A stretch of 64,000 bases of DNA, taken from the NCBI RefSeq assembly GCF_001553935.1, contig NZ_CP014232.1, forward strand, positions 1,178,001 through 1,242,000, read 5' to 3'. Under the pieces are notes generated by a model. It made no database searches. It had not been told where the DNA came from and saw only the letters and a program-made list of their open reading frames with translations. Of the stretch, positions 10,880-21,217 are shown one piece after another (position 1 is the first letter of the stretch; every line of letters begins with the position of its first letter). A program made the position numbers and the translations under genes. The DNA comes from Actinomyces oris. GTDB lineage: Bacteria; Actinomycetota; Actinomycetes; Actinomycetales; Actinomycetaceae.

Positions 10880-10880
10880 G

Positions 10881-11249
10881 GTGCTCGGCGCGGCGCACCG
10901 ATTAGCGCGGGGTGAGGACTTCACTACCGCGATTCGTCGGGGTACGCGCTGCGGGAACCGCAGGCTGGTCGTGCACTACCACGCCGGCGGGAGAGGGGAT
11001 GACTCCCCGGCTCTCGTCGGCGTCGTCGTGCCCAAGAAGCAGGTCCCGTTGGCGACTCGCCGCAACCGCGTCAAGCGCCGGGTGCGAGCCCTCATGGCGC
11101 AGCGGGTCGGTTCCCTCGAACCGGGCGCCCGCGTCGTCGTACGCGGACTGGCAGGTGCCGACGGCGCCGACAGCAACACCCTGGGACGGGACCTGGACCG
11201 GCTGCTGAGCCGGTGCCGGGAGCGTCAGGACGAAGGGCGTCGGCGGTGA
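10881..11249 (+). CDS. rnpA: Ribonuclease P protein component
   Basis: RnpA is the protein cofactor of RNase P, which trims the 5' ends of tRNAs. I start it at the GTG at 10881, one base after the rpmH stop, because this gives the family N-terminus [20 protein letters not shown] and a normal 122 residues. The conserved RNR-type basic helix appears as [15 protein letters not shown]. The upstream ATG in this frame lies inside rpmH and is rejected. The last bases overlap the start of yidD. Confidence 0.93.
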   Translation: MLGAAHRLARGEDFTTAIRRGTRCGNRRLVVHYHAGGRGDDSPALVGVVVPKKQVPLATRRNRVKRRVRALMAQRVGSLEPGARVVVRGLAGADGADSNTLGRDLDRLLSRCRERQDEGRRR

Positions 11250-11557
11250 GCCGGCCGGTTGCGGGCGCAGCGATGGGCAGATGGTTGACACGAGTCCTTG
11301 TGGCTCCGGTGCGTTTCTATCAGCGCTTCATCTCGCCCGCCCTGCCGGCCTCCTGTCGCTACTACCCCACATGCTCGGCTTACGCCGTCACGGCGCTGGA
11401 GGTGCACGGTCCGATCAAGGGCCTGCTGCTGGCCCTGTGGCGTCTGCTGCGATGCAACCCATTGACCCGCGGTGGAGTCGATCATGTCCCGGACAGGGGG
11501 CAGTGGCGATACCACCATCCCCGTGACGTTCCGAGGTTCACGGTCGAGGACCCCTGA
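11246..11557 (+). CDS. yidD: Membrane protein insertion efficiency factor YidD
   Basis: YidD is a small membrane-associated protein that helps YidC-mediated insertion. The conserved segments [21 protein letters not shown] (about 20-40) and [13 protein letters not shown] are present, with the three family cysteines. The GTG at 11246 overlaps the rnpA stop in a GTGA arrangement, suggesting translational coupling, and gives 103 residues. An ATG at 11273 (94 residues) is an alternative. It lies between rnpA and yidC as usual. Confidence 0.9.
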   Translation: MSRPVAGAAMGRWLTRVLVAPVRFYQRFISPALPASCRYYPTCSAYAVTALEVHGPIKGLLLALWRLLRCNPLTRGGVDHVPDRGQWRYHHPRDVPRFTVEDP

Positions 11558-11650
11558 CCGAACCCGCTGAACCGGCGGACACGACGCCGGCTCGAGCCCT
11601 GAGCCCACACTGATACCTCTCGCACGAGAACCCTCATACAAGGAGTACGG

Positions 11651-12835
11651 ATGGACACGTTGCTGTGGCCCCTCAAGGTGGCCGTGGCCTGGGTCATGGT
11701 CACGATCCACAAGGCCCTGGTCCTCATCGGGTTCCCCGACGGACCGGGTATTGCCTGGGTGCTGTCCATCATCGGTCTGACGATCGTGGTGCGGCTACTC
11801 ATCATGCCGCTGTTCGTCAAGCAGATACGAGCCTCCCGCGGGATGCAGCTCCTCCAGCCCGAGCTGCAGGCCCTTCAGGCCAAGTACAAGGGCAAGAAGG
11901 ATCCCGAGTCGCGCCAGCGCATGAACGAAGAGATGATGGCGCTGTACCGCAAGCACGGGACCAACCCCATGGCCTCCTGCCTGCCGATTCTGGTGCAGAT
12001 GCCCATCTTCTTCGCCCTGTTCCGGGTTCTGGCCTCCCTGGGCGCCGTCGCCGGTGGCACCTACGGACGTCCCTCGATCGGTCCGCTCACGCAGCAGCTG
12101 GCCGAACAGGTCCAGGCCTCCAGCGTCTTCGGCGCCAGTCTGTCCTCCTCCTTCCTGGGCAGCTCCGACACGCAGGTCAAGATCGTCACGGTCGCCATGA
12201 TCATCATCATGTCGGTGACGCAGTGGTACACCATGGCGCAGCTGTCGATGAAGAACATGTCGACGGACTCCCTCAACTCCGACAACCCCATGATCCGTTC
12301 CCAGCGGATGATGCTGTACGTGATGCCGGTGATCTTCGCAGTCTCCGGCGTCAACTTCCAGATCGGTGTGCTCGTCTACTGGGTCGTCTCCAACCTGTGG
12401 ACCATGGGCCAGCAGTTCTTCACCATCCGCAACATGCCCGCACCCGGCAGCGAGGCGGAGAAGAAGTACCGCGCCCGGATCAACGCCAAGCGGGCGCGCA
12501 AGGGCCTGCCCTCCCTGGAGGAGGAGGAACGGGCCGAGGCGATCGCCAAGGCCGAGGCCGAGGGACGTACCGGCGGCCAGCGGGTGCAGCCGGTGCGCAA
12601 GAACCGGCAGAAGAAGTCAGGCGGTCAGGGCGAGTCCCGCAGTGAGGCCTTCACTGACGACTTCGATGTCGAGCAGCTCGAGGACGCCGATGAGGACAAG
12701 GACTCGACGTCGGCCAAGAACGGTGGCCTCAGCGATGAGGAGATCGCTCGACGTCGTTATGAGCGCCGAGCTCGCCAGCGTCGAGAGGCGGCGGCTCGAC
12801 GCAAGGCCCAGGCCAAGAAGAAGCACAACCGCTGA
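11651..12835 (+). CDS. yidC: Membrane protein insertase YidC (Oxa1 family)
   Basis: YidC inserts and folds inner-membrane proteins, alone or with SecYEG. The 394-residue product lacks the large periplasmic domain of Gram-negative YidC, as expected for a Gram-positive. Membrane segments lie around residues 5-25, 35-55, 110-135, 175-200 and 220-245. The hydrophilic groove arginine is in TIVVRLLIMPLFVKQ, followed by the cytosolic helical hairpin LQALQAKYKGKKDPESRQRM. The C-terminal 130 residues form a highly charged Arg/Lys/Glu tail that should be cytosolic and may contact ribosomes. CAAGGAG lies upstream of the ATG. Confidence 0.96.
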   Translation: MDTLLWPLKVAVAWVMVTIHKALVLIGFPDGPGIAWVLSIIGLTIVVRLLIMPLFVKQIRASRGMQLLQPELQALQAKYKGKKDPESRQRMNEEMMALYRKHGTNPMASCLPILVQMPIFFALFRVLASLGAVAGGTYGRPSIGPLTQQLAEQVQASSVFGASLSSSFLGSSDTQVKIVTVAMIIIMSVTQWYTMAQLSMKNMSTDSLNSDNPMIRSQRMMLYVMPVIFAVSGVNFQIGVLVYWVVSNLWTMGQQFFTIRNMPAPGSEAEKKYRARINAKRARKGLPSLEEEERAEAIAKAEAEGRTGGQRVQPVRKNRQKKSGGQGESRSEAFTDDFDVEQLEDADEDKDSTSAKNGGLSDEEIARRRYERRARQRREAAARRKAQAKKKHNR

Positions 12836-12885
12836 GACGTGCTCAGCGGCCAGATAACCCGGTTCCCAGCACAGATACGGATGAC

Positions 12886-13500
12886 ATGATGAGTGAGCAG
12901 CACAGTAACGACTCCTCCCAGCAGACAGCGGAGGAGGCCTCGAGCAGCCCCGTGAGCAACACCGTCTCGCGCCTCGAGGAGGAGGGCGAGATCGGTGCCG
13001 ACTACCTCGAGGAGCTTCTCGACATCGCCGACCTGGGCGGTGACATCGACATCGACATCGATCACGGGCGCGCCTCGATCGCCGTGGTCGCCTCCGAGGA
13101 GGGTGACGAGCGCGAGCTCGCCGACCTCGTTGGACGCGACGGTGAGGTTCTCGAGGCCGTTCAGGAGCTGACCCGTCTCGCCGTCCAGGCGCGCACCGGT
13201 AACCGCTCCCGGCTCATGCTCGACATCAACGGCTACCGCGCGGACCGACGCACCGAGCTGACCAAGGTGGCCCAGGAGGCGGTCACCAAGGTCCTCACCT
13301 CGGGAGAGGCCGTCAGTCTCGAGCCGATGAACCCCTTCGAGCGCAAGGTGTGCCACGACGTCGTCGCCGCCGCCGGACTGGTCTCCGAGTCTGAGGGCGC
13401 CGAGCCGCACCGCTACGTCGTGGTCCTGCCTGCCGACGAGGAGGGCGTGGACGACGCTGCCGAGGACGCGGCCGACGACTCCGCTTCGGAGCAGGCCTGA
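12886..13500 (+). CDS. jag: Jag family KH/R3H RNA-binding protein
   Basis: This is the Jag (SpoIIIJ-associated, KhpB-like) RNA-binding protein, always encoded next to yidC. The 204-residue product has an acidic N-terminus, a KH domain with LVGRDGEVLEAVQELTRL (about 84-101), and a C-terminal R3H domain with NPFERKVCHDVVAAAGL (about 147-163). The ATG at 12886 is followed by a second ATG, and either could be used. It ends 2 bp before rsmG, so the two are probably co-transcribed. Confidence 0.93.
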   Translation: MMSEQHSNDSSQQTAEEASSSPVSNTVSRLEEEGEIGADYLEELLDIADLGGDIDIDIDHGRASIAVVASEEGDERELADLVGRDGEVLEAVQELTRLAVQARTGNRSRLMLDINGYRADRRTELTKVAQEAVTKVLTSGEAVSLEPMNPFERKVCHDVVAAAGLVSESEGAEPHRYVVVLPADEEGVDDAAEDAADDSASEQA

Positions 13501-13502
13501 CC

Positions 13503-14147
13503 ATGAGTGAGGAGCAGCGGGCCCAGGTGGAGGAGCCGACGGCGGAGATGCGGGAGATCTTCGGGGTCTCCTTCTCCGCGGCGGAGCACTTCGCGCAGAT
13601 GCTCGCTGAGGAGGGTGAGCTGCGCGGTCTTGTGGGACCGCGTGAGCTTCCCCGCCTGTGGACCCGGCACATCGTCAACTCGGCGGCCGTGGTCCCCTTC
13701 CTGCCGGCCCGGGGAAGCGTGGCCGACGTGGGTTCCGGGGCCGGCTTTCCCGGTATCGTCGTCGCGCTGCTGCGCCCCGACCTCGACGTTACGCTCATTG
13801 AGACGATGGAGCGGCGCACGCAGTGGCTCTCCGACGTCGTTGAGGAGCTCGACCTGGACAATGTGACTATCAGGCGGGCCCGGGCCGAGGAGATCAAGGA
13901 TCGCTATGACGTGGTGACGGCTCGCGCGGTGGCGAACCTGTCCAAGTTGGTGCGGTTGACGGCGCCCTTGCTCCGACCGGGGGGTGCCCTGCTGGCCCTC
14001 AAGGGCATGAGGGCGCAGGATGAGGTCGACGACGCCAAGTATGTCATTAAAAAGGCAAAGTTATCAGTTGCCGTTGTTCATGAGGTTGTCACTGCCGGCG
14101 AGGAAACGACGGCTGTCGTTGAGATTCGCCGCCCGAAGAACCGTTGA
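13503..14147 (+). CDS. rsmG: 16S rRNA (guanine-N7) methyltransferase RsmG
   Basis: RsmG (GidB) methylates N7 of a conserved guanine in the 16S 530 loop using S-adenosylmethionine; loss gives low-level streptomycin resistance in other bacteria. The 214-residue product has the SAM-binding motif VADVGSGAGFPGIVVALL (about 75-92) and the acidic ETMERR that follows. The codon choice and GC content drop near its 3' end (around 14040-14080), and the lower GC continues into parA. Confidence 0.95.
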   Translation: MSEEQRAQVEEPTAEMREIFGVSFSAAEHFAQMLAEEGELRGLVGPRELPRLWTRHIVNSAAVVPFLPARGSVADVGSGAGFPGIVVALLRPDLDVTLIETMERRTQWLSDVVEELDLDNVTIRRARAEEIKDRYDVVTARAVANLSKLVRLTAPLLRPGGALLALKGMRAQDEVDDAKYVIKKAKLSVAVVHEVVTAGEETTAVVEIRRPKNR

Positions 14148-14254
14148 GATACGGCGCGCGTTCGGTGTAACGCGTAAGGATCGACCTGCTCGCGTAGACT
14201 CGTAACTGCCCGACTGGCTCGGGCTGTTGGGTCACCGTCCGAGGAGAAGCAGGT

Positions 14255-15157
14255 TTGTCCGGATCGTCTATCTTCGATCAGCTCCAGGCCGAGCACCTCG
14301 CATTAGACGAGGTAGCGGGTGGAGAGTTCCCACATCCCGAACGGACTCGTGTCATCGCAGTCGCCAATCAGAAAGGCGGCGTCGGAAAAACATCGACGGC
14401 GGTGAATCTTGCAGCGGCTTTAGCTGAAGGCGGGTTGCACGTCCTGCTCATTGATGCCGACTCTCAAGGTAATGCCTCTACGGCACTGGGGGTGGAGCAT
14501 GATGAGGACAGTGCCTCCATCTACGACGTCCTCGTCGACGCCATGCCGATCAAGGATGTCGTCGCTAAGACGCGATTCTGTGAGTCCCTGTGGTGCGTAC
14601 CGGCGACCATTGACGTGGCTGCGGTTGAGATAGAGCTCATCTCCACGGCCGAGCGTGAGTCGCGGCTGCGGCGTGCCCTGGTGGACTACCTGGTTTCACG
14701 TGAAACCGACGGTCTGGAGCCTCTCGACTACGTCATCATCGATTGCCCTCCGAGCCTCGGCATTATGACGATCAACGCCTTCGTCGCTGCGGACGAGGTT
14801 CTCATTCCGATGCAGGCCGAGTACTACGCTCTCGAAGGCCTCGCCCTGTTGACGCGCTCCATTGACAGGATCGCGCGTATTCACAATCCGGGGCTGGGAG
14901 TCTCCATGATTGTGCTCACCATGTTTGACGGACGTACCACCCTGGCTCGTGAGGTGGAGTCTGAAGTTCGTTCCTATTTCCCTGATGCGACGCTGGACAC
15001 CAAGGTGCCACGTTCCATCCGTGTTGCCGAGGCCCCCTCCTTCGGTGCTCCTGTGGTGTTCTGGGATCCCCGGTCCACCGGCGCAATTGCGTACAAGAAA
15101 ATGGCTCGTGAGGTCGCTCTGCGGGGCGCTCCCCGAATTGAAGGCGAGGAAGCCTGA
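14255..15157 (+). CDS. parA: Chromosome-partitioning ATPase ParA (Soj)
   Basis: ParA is the Walker-type ATPase that moves ParB-bound origins apart. The 300-residue product begins at a TTG with GAGGAG about 12 nt upstream. The deviant Walker A motif is KGGVGKTST (40-48), with [10 protein letters not shown] and the [11 protein letters not shown]alker B region following. The stop overlaps the parB ATG, so the two are translationally coupled. A perfect parS (14693-14706) lies within the coding sequence and encodes VSRET. Confidence 0.96.
   Translation: MSGSSIFDQLQAEHLALDEVAGGEFPHPERTRVIAVANQKGGVGKTSTAVNLAAALAEGGLHVLLIDADSQGNASTALGVEHDEDSASIYDVLVDAMPIKDVVAKTRFCESLWCVPATIDVAAVEIELISTAERESRLRRALVDYLVSRETDGLEPLDYVIIDCPPSLGIMTINAFVAADEVLIPMQAEYYALEGLALLTRSIDRIARIHNPGLGVSMIVLTMFDGRTTLAREVESEVRSYFPDATLDTKVPRSIRVAEAPSFGAPVVFWDPRSTGAIAYKKMAREVALRGAPRIEGEEA
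14693..14706. other. parS: parS site inside parA
   Basis: A perfect 14-bp palindrome GTTTCACGTGAAAC, the ParB-binding site, read in the parA frame as VSRET. It is the parS closest to the candidate origin in this window. Confidence 0.93.
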
Positions 15158-16758
15158 TGGCTCAGAAACGGCGCGGACTGGGACGAGGTCTGCAGGCGCT
15201 GATTCCCGAGGCGCAGAAGGAAAAGGTACCGGCTGCGTCTCGTCCTTCCGATGTGTTCTTCCCCGACTCCCGGAAGGACGAGTCGCGTGATGAGGATGCG
15301 GCGTCCCAGGCCACGCATGACGCTCCGGAGCCTGAGCCGGCCGCCGAGGCGCGCAGTACTCGCGATCTGGCCGCTACTCTCCTGGCTCCGTCTCAGCGGA
15401 AGCGTGGCTCCAAGAGCCGTTCGACTCGTTCGACGACAGCTTCCAAGACCGCTGCCTCAAAGACCGCTGCGCAGAGTAGGCAGACGAAGCCGGTTTCACG
15501 TGAAACCACGCCAGACTCGGAGACTGCTGCTCAGGCGACGGAGAAAAAGTCCACGAAGAAGTCGTCCTCTGCTGCCACGAAGCGGACGTCGTCGGCGGCG
15601 CCGAAGCGAGTAACCACGAAGGCGACAAAGGAAGCGTCTGTCGCGGTGGAAAAGCCTTCGCATGAGTCCTCCACGGTCGAGGATCCCCAGGAGGAGATTG
15701 CGCCGACGTCTGTTGCTCAGCCGGACGAAACGCCCGTGGTCCCCGAGGTTTCACGTGAAACGGCAGAGGAGCAGCCTGTCGCTGCCGATCTCGGAAGCTC
15801 CGATGCCGAGGAGGAGAGGACCGAGGAAGACCTGGCGGCGGTGTCATCTGACGCTGGCACTGAGGCGTCGGACGCGACCGTTGCTGAGGAGGAGACGGCG
15901 GATACAGGCGCGGACGACCTCGTTCCCGTTCCGGGTGCTCGCTTCGCTGAGATTCCAGTGGGGCTGATTCACCCGAATCCCCGTCAGCCCCGTCAGGTCT
16001 TCGACGAAGAGGACATCGCCGAGCTGGCGGCTTCGATTGCTGAAGTGGGTCTGCTGCAGCCGATCGTGGTGCGCCAGGTGCCGACTGCTCCGGGAGAGGA
16101 GCTTCGGTATGAGCTCATTATGGGTGAGCGGCGTCTTCGCGCTTCCAAGGAGGCCGGACTGGAGACCATTCCGGCGGTCGTTCGGGACACTGACGACGTC
16201 GACCTGCTGCGTGACGCACTGCTGGAGAACCTGCACCGCGTCCAGCTCAATCCCTTGGAAGAGGCCGCGGCCTACCAGCAGCTGCTGGAGGACTTCCAGT
16301 GCACTCACGCGGAGCTCTCCGAGCGGATCGCCCGGTCTCGTTCCCAGATCTCCAACACGCTGCGTCTCATGAAGCTGCCACCGTTGGTGCAGCGCCGGCT
16401 TGCTGCGAATGTCATTTCCGCAGGACATGCCCGCGCACTTCTGGGTCTTCCCAATGCGGCGGAGATGGAACGACTTGCTCAGCGTGTGGTTGCCGAGGGA
16501 CTGTCAGTGCGCGCCACGGAGGAGCTCGTGGCCCTTCATGAGGAACCTGAGCCGGGACCGGATCAGCCGAGGGTCTTACGCGCTCGAAGCACCCCTCTCC
16601 CGGCGCTCTCGACTCGGCTGTCCGATGCCTTCGACACTCGCGTGAAGGTGACACGGGGAGCGAAGAAGGGGCGCATCACCATTGAGTTCGCGGGTGATGA
16701 GGACCTCGCCCGCCTGGTCGATGCGCTGGCGCCGGGAACGTCTCTTGACGAGGAGTAG
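15157..16758 (+). CDS. parB: Chromosome-partitioning CTPase ParB with long linker
   Basis: ParB binds parS, closes as a CTP-dependent clamp and spreads along DNA, recruiting ParA and SMC. The N-terminal ParA-contact segment is [13 protein letters not shown] (5-17). A low-complexity linker rich in Ser, Thr, Lys, Ala and Glu then runs to about residue 260. The CTPase domain starts at [17 protein letters not shown] and includes [12 protein letters not shown] and the ENLHR motif, followed by a helix-turn-helix with [16 protein letters not shown]. At 533 residues it is far longer than the usual 300-350; the excess is the linker. That linker is read from DNA holding two perfect parS sites. A strong hairpin terminator follows. 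Confidence 0.95.
   Translation: MAQKRRGLGRGLQALIPEAQKEKVPAASRPSDVFFPDSRKDESRDEDAASQATHDAPEPEPAAEARSTRDLAATLLAPSQRKRGSKSRSTRSTTASKTAASKTAAQSRQTKPVSRETTPDSETAAQATEKKSTKKSSSAATKRTSSAAPKRVTTKATKEASVAVEKPSHESSTVEDPQEEIAPTSVAQPDETPVVPEVSRETAEEQPVAADLGSSDAEEERTEEDLAAVSSDAGTEASDATVAEEETADTGADDLVPVPGARFAEIPVGLIHPNPRQPRQVFDEEDIAELAASIAEVGLLQPIVVRQVPTAPGEELRYELIMGERRLRASKEAGLETIPAVVRDTDDVDLLRDALLENLHRVQLNPLEEAAAYQQLLEDFQCTHAELSERIARSRSQISNTLRLMKLPPLVQRRLAANVISAGHARALLGLPNAAEMERLAQRVVAEGLSVRATEELVALHEEPEPGPDQPRVLRARSTPLPALSTRLSDAFDTRVKVTRGAKKGRITIEFAGDEDLARLVDALAPGTSLDEE
15493..15506. other. parS: parS site inside parB (first)
   Basis: Perfect GTTTCACGTGAAAC in the part of parB encoding the disordered linker, translated as VSRET. 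The linker tolerates it because the segment need not fold. Confidence 0.92.
15748..15761. other. parS: parS site inside parB (second)
   Basis: Perfect GTTTCACGTGAAAC, again read as VSRET in the ParB linker, 255 bp after the first one. Confidence 0.92.
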
Positions 16759-16779
16759 CCTGCTCTGATCCTGCGATTC

Positions 16780-16818
16780 ACGGTGGGGCCGAGACACTGA
16801 GTGTCTCGGCCCCACCGT
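16780..16818 (+). terminator. Terminator after parAB
   Basis: ACGGTGGGGCCGAGACAC (16780-16797) pairs perfectly with 16801-16818 across a 3-nt TGA loop, an 18-bp stem 22 bp after the parB stop. The T-tract is weak (TGTCTTA), but the stem is very stable, so it should end the parAB transcript. Confidence 0.85.
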
Positions 16819-18143
16819 TGTCTTAGCTGAACAGCCATTGATGGGTCTTGTGGATGGTCGACGGTCGTGTTTCACGTGAAACATGGCGCCACTCATCGGT
16901 GATCCCATGACTCGGGACGAACTCAGGGTGTCACTCACGGCGGCGAACGTGATTGTGTCAGCCCAGGGTTTCACGTGAAACATGTGGATACCGAGTTGTC
17001 CGTCATGCTGAGGCACGTTGACAGCGACGCACGCTTAGCCGGCCGAGGTGAGAGTGGTTTGTCGTCTCATGATGTGTGAGAGTTCCGAGTTCATGGCATC
17101 TGGGACGCTGGTGGGAATGGTGCCTACTGCATTCGTGAATGCGTGAATGAGCACTGACCAATGCCTCCCGCCACCCGCAGAGTGGGTCGACCTGGGGAGG
17201 GGGTCGGAACCGGCCTTTACCCTCCGCCTCGCGCCTCCGTGCTGAAGTCTGGGGGCAGGTAAGGGAAGGTGCGGCCGATCCCCAGTTGAGAACGGAGCGT
17301 CGCTGGAATACGACTTCGGTTTCACGTGAAACCACTGGTCACTACGGGTTCAGGGCTTGGAAGTACTACCGATGCTCGATCCATGAACGCCGTTGCGTCC
17401 TCAGATGCTTTCGTTGGCTCACCCCGAGACGATGAACAACCACCCCACGTTCCTACTCGAGCAGAGTCCTGGATGTGAGGAGACCAGATACAGACAGGTC
17501 CTGGTGCTCCTAAGGTTTCACGTGAAACACGGGAAGCGGTTGTCGCGCCGGCGCCAGAAGTATGTCGCGCGACCGTATCGAAGCGTAGCGGTACTGGTCG
17601 ATGTGGTTTTCAAGCGGCGATAGAGGAGTGGGTATGGCAAAGCGCAGAGTCACGACGCCTCCCGCGTTGCGTTGCATGGGCGATGACGCGGATGAGGCTG
17701 TACGCGTACGTCCTCTTCAGAGTCGTTGCTAGATGCGCTCGAAACTGACGTGGGTCTCTCGCATGGATACGCAGACACGGTCAAAGCTCGCCGCGCCAGC
17801 GTCTCAAGAACGGGGGCGGTGGCTCCTGAAATGCTGAGTTCGTTGTCATGAACCTATGCGTCGTTGATTGCTCCGGGACGTCGGTTCTGTCGGTAGCGGG
17901 GAGACTGGGGATTCCCACGGTTTCACGTGAAACCGAGGGTCGAGTTGTCTCCCCTCCCCGTGGGGTAGGGGTGGTGCTCTGCGGGTCACCATCGCCTTGT
18001 CGTGGCCAGACAGATCCGCGGCAGGAGAAGGCCGCTTCCTGGTGAAACGCACGACCGCAGGGCCAGGCTGACCTCAGTGTGTCGGCCACGAACAGCGGAG
18101 GAAAGTACACAGGGGAACTCATACCGAATCCTCGTGAACGCTG

Positions 18144-19711
18144 GTTTCACGTGAAACCAGATGAGTGTCGATGGAGAGTGGATTTCGTTGAGGGTCTTCT
18201 AGCGGACGTGGTGCTTACGAATGTTGCCGATGAGTGGTCGGCGATGCCGTCTCAGCCCCTTCCCCGGGGGAGGCATCGGTTCGCATTCCAACAGTGAGGA
18301 GTGCTCGTGATGCTCACGTCTTCTGTAGCGCATCGGTTGGCGCACCAAGCGCGGCGTCAAGGGCGGAGTTCTGCATCGTGGCGCAGTGCTGAGGCATGGG
18401 TGAGGCTACTACTCGCAGGCGCCATGAGCGTGCCAGGCACGGCCAAGAGGTGCGCCGAGCTTACCTACCCTGGGAGAGCGGACCGCGGAATGACGTCGGC
18501 GCTGCCATGACGCCCGCGCCGTGTTTGTGAGTCGGTTTCACGTGAAACGTATGGTGAAGCCTCTGACGGTCATGATCCGTGAGTCTCTGCAAACGTCACC
18601 GAGCGCAGAAGCCGTGACTTCAAGCTGCTGATGAGATGTGATGCCCTCTCCCTCCTCGGAGGCAGGTAGGGCGTATGCCGTAGCCAGTGAGGAACAACTT
18701 GATGCCGCCTCCCAGTGCCCGGCAGCGGACTCGCGTTGAATACGTCGTGCTCGGCGGGATACGACGGACTGCTACCGCGAAAGAAGTGGCAGATGCATCT
18801 GCTTCGGGCGGGGCAGATCGTGTGCCGTCTGTTAGAGAAGCACGGCAAGTTCGATCGTGACAACGTGTGCCGCCTGACTGCGTTGGAGGCATGACAGCCG
18901 TTTCTCGGGGGCTGGGGCCGGTTTCACGTGAAACCAATGGCGAAGCCTCCGCCGGGAGTGGTCCATAGGACTCTGCAGATTGAACCGAGCATTGAGGCCG
19001 TCACTTCAGGTTGCCGGATGACCATTGATGGGACTCTCCTTGCCGGAGGTAGACCCGTCGTGTGCTGTAGCACGTGAGGACGAGCCGGACGCCGCTGCTA
19101 TGTGGATATTGAAGGTCGGCCGTCGAGTACGTGGCGTCCGATGGGATGGAAGGCGTTGTGCTGAGATGAAAGAGTGTGGAAGATACATCTGCTTTGGCAG
19201 GTGCTGATCAAGTTGCCGTGCATTGGGAAGGACAAAGAATCCGAAAGTCACGATGTGCACCGCCGGACTGAAGGGGCAGGTATGGTGCACTTCCTGGGGG
19301 CTATGAGCCGGTTTCACGTGAAACCGCCGTAAGTCGTTGAAGAGCGCTCTCGTTCCGATTGGGCCAGCGGTGTCGCGTCAATGTTCGTAGGGTTCATCCT
19401 GGCGTGCGGGAACGGGATGCCATGCCTCCCCCGGGGGGAGGTACCGCTCGTCCCCGAGCGATGAGTACGACGTGAAGGTCCCGCACACGTTCCGACGCGA
19501 AGAACAGAAGTCGGTCATGCTCCTGATCGCATGTGCCGATAGTCAGTGTTGGGCACGGAGCCGCGCAGCAGACTACTCGACTCGTTCACTTGGATTGTGA
19601 ATGCATCTGCCTCCGCATCGGCGCATGAGGACGACGGAGGAGACGATACAGCGGAGTCCTGACTGTGCTGACGCTATACCAACGCAATGCAGAGCATGTT
19701 TCACGTGAAAC
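18144..19711. repeat. Diverged tandem units of about 388 bp
   Basis: Five consecutive parS sites lie 391, 386, 390 and 387 bp apart. In each unit a GC-rich palindrome of the CCTCCCC/GGGGAGG type follows parS by about 110-120 bp, centred near 18265, 18655, 19042 and 19432, i.e. at 390, 387 and 390 bp spacing. The units starting at 18535 and 18921 align over their length: both have ATGG-GAAGCCTC after parS, CTCTGCA and ACCGAGC about 60 bp on, GCATCTGCTT or ACATCTGCTT about 260 bp on, and end with a CTGGGGGCT-like or GGGGGCTGGG-like run before the next parS. The third unit shares GCATCTGCC at the same offset. Divergence is high, so the duplications are old. Confidence 0.7.
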
Positions 19712-20630
19712 CGCGAGATCAACGGGGTAGGCGGTACGCGGAGCGATCTGGTTCATTACAGCAGTCCGGAATGCGTGCTGATCGATCAGAGGTCATGAGG
19801 GGTTTCGCGGGCCTGCCCATCGACCCGATGTGTGGGAGAGGCGGAGTGGCCGCTCCAGATAACGGAGGCCATCGGTGTTGAGCTCGTTCGTCAGGCTTCA
19901 TTGGCAGATACAGGAACCTCCGGGGCCTTCGACACCCCTCCCCACCTACCCGGCAGGGAATCCTCGCTGGTTCGGCCACCCACTATCAGGGCAGGAGGGG
20001 CAGATAACGGCGGTCGTCATCGACCACCAGTAACGCGCCACGCGGTACGGTGGCTAGCTCCAGGGTATGGAGCCGGGGTTGTCATACATGAGCGTGTTCC
20101 ATCCGAAACCGATCTATTGGGACGCCGCTTGCTGGCTTGGAGTACACCTACCCCGGGGATGGCTGTCCCTTATGGGAACCGTTGGGTGTCAGGCTGAGCC
20201 GGGCTGTATCTGGAACCGGGCCTCCTTCTCGTCATAAGGCCCACGCCCGTCTGCGCAGGAATCGAGTAAGGCCGCAGCCAACAGCAGGTTTCACGTGAAA
20301 CAAATGGACGCAGTATCGGTAGTCGGTCGCGGGTGCCAGTGCGAGTCCTACGTGGCTCTGCGTCGACCTCGCTGGTGGCATTGCCCCATGCTGACGATGA
20401 GAGCCGATTCGTGTCCTGCTCGTCTGAAGCCGCCTACTCCCGCGTCTCCTTGTAGCAGCCGTGCGGCACGCCTTATCGCAACGCTGGGTAGACCGGATGC
20501 GCTACCGCGCTTCTGACGCGCCACACGGTCTCTCAACGGCACACGACGACATACTGAATGGGAGAAGGGTCTGTGCGCCGTGGACCTGGCTGAGACTTGC
20601 TGATTTGGTTGGTGGCACCGTTGACGTCTG

Positions 20631-20644
20631 CTTTCACGTGAAAC
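20631..20644. other. parS: Variant parS site
   Basis: CTTTCACGTGAAAC differs from the consensus only at the first base; the central TTTCACGTGAAA is intact. Confidence 0.85.
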
Positions 20645-21180
20645 ATGATCGCGTTGCGTTGAGCTTGCGTGCTCCATCTCCCGATCGGCTAGTGCTTGGG
20701 TATGGGCAATGACGTCCATACCTGTGACCCGGTGGGCAGCATTGTTTGCCGTACGTTGCACTTGAAGCACATCAACGAGGGCGGCAGCGCCTTGCGTTCA
20801 AAGCACGCCGTTCCCCGAACGAAGGAACCGTAAACCCCCTCCTCAGCACGAGAAGCGGGAAGCTCATAAGCAGGTTTCACGTGAAACGCTGAGGATTCCG
20901 AATGTCCCGATGCTCTGTCCTGCCGTTACGATGCCAGCACTGATCGTTCTGACGGGACATTGAGGGCGGTCCGAGCAACGCCAGCCCCTGCCCTGTTCCG
21001 AGAGCAGCGTGTCTCGATGACCGTACGGCAGACGTGTCTCACCAGGCGATAACACACGCAGACCGCATCCGGTTTCACGTGAAACCGCAGGCCCTCCAGT
21101 TACTCGTGATGGAGCGTCGTTGAGAAGAAGACGCCGATGGGATATCCCCTCGACGCCCTGAGGAAGAGCATCCGGAAAAC

Positions 21181-21217
21181 AACGGTGGCTCCACCCGACA
21201 TGAGTGGAGCCACCGTT
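21181..21217 (-). terminator. Terminator of the ddl operon, overlapping parS
   Basis: AACGGTGGCTCCAC (21181-21194) pairs with GTGGAGCCACCGTT (21204-21217), a perfect 14-bp stem with a 9-nt loop. On the minus strand the stem is followed by GTTTTCC, a fair T-run. It lies 22 bp after the ddl stop. Its right arm shares three bases with the parS at 21215-21228. Confidence 0.8.

Noticed and set aside
17003..20880. Many open frames of 60-140 codons in the parS block
   Set aside because: They fall in all six frames, overlap each other, lack Shine-Dalgarno sequences and show no family resemblance; several contain FHVK or VSRET from reading parS.
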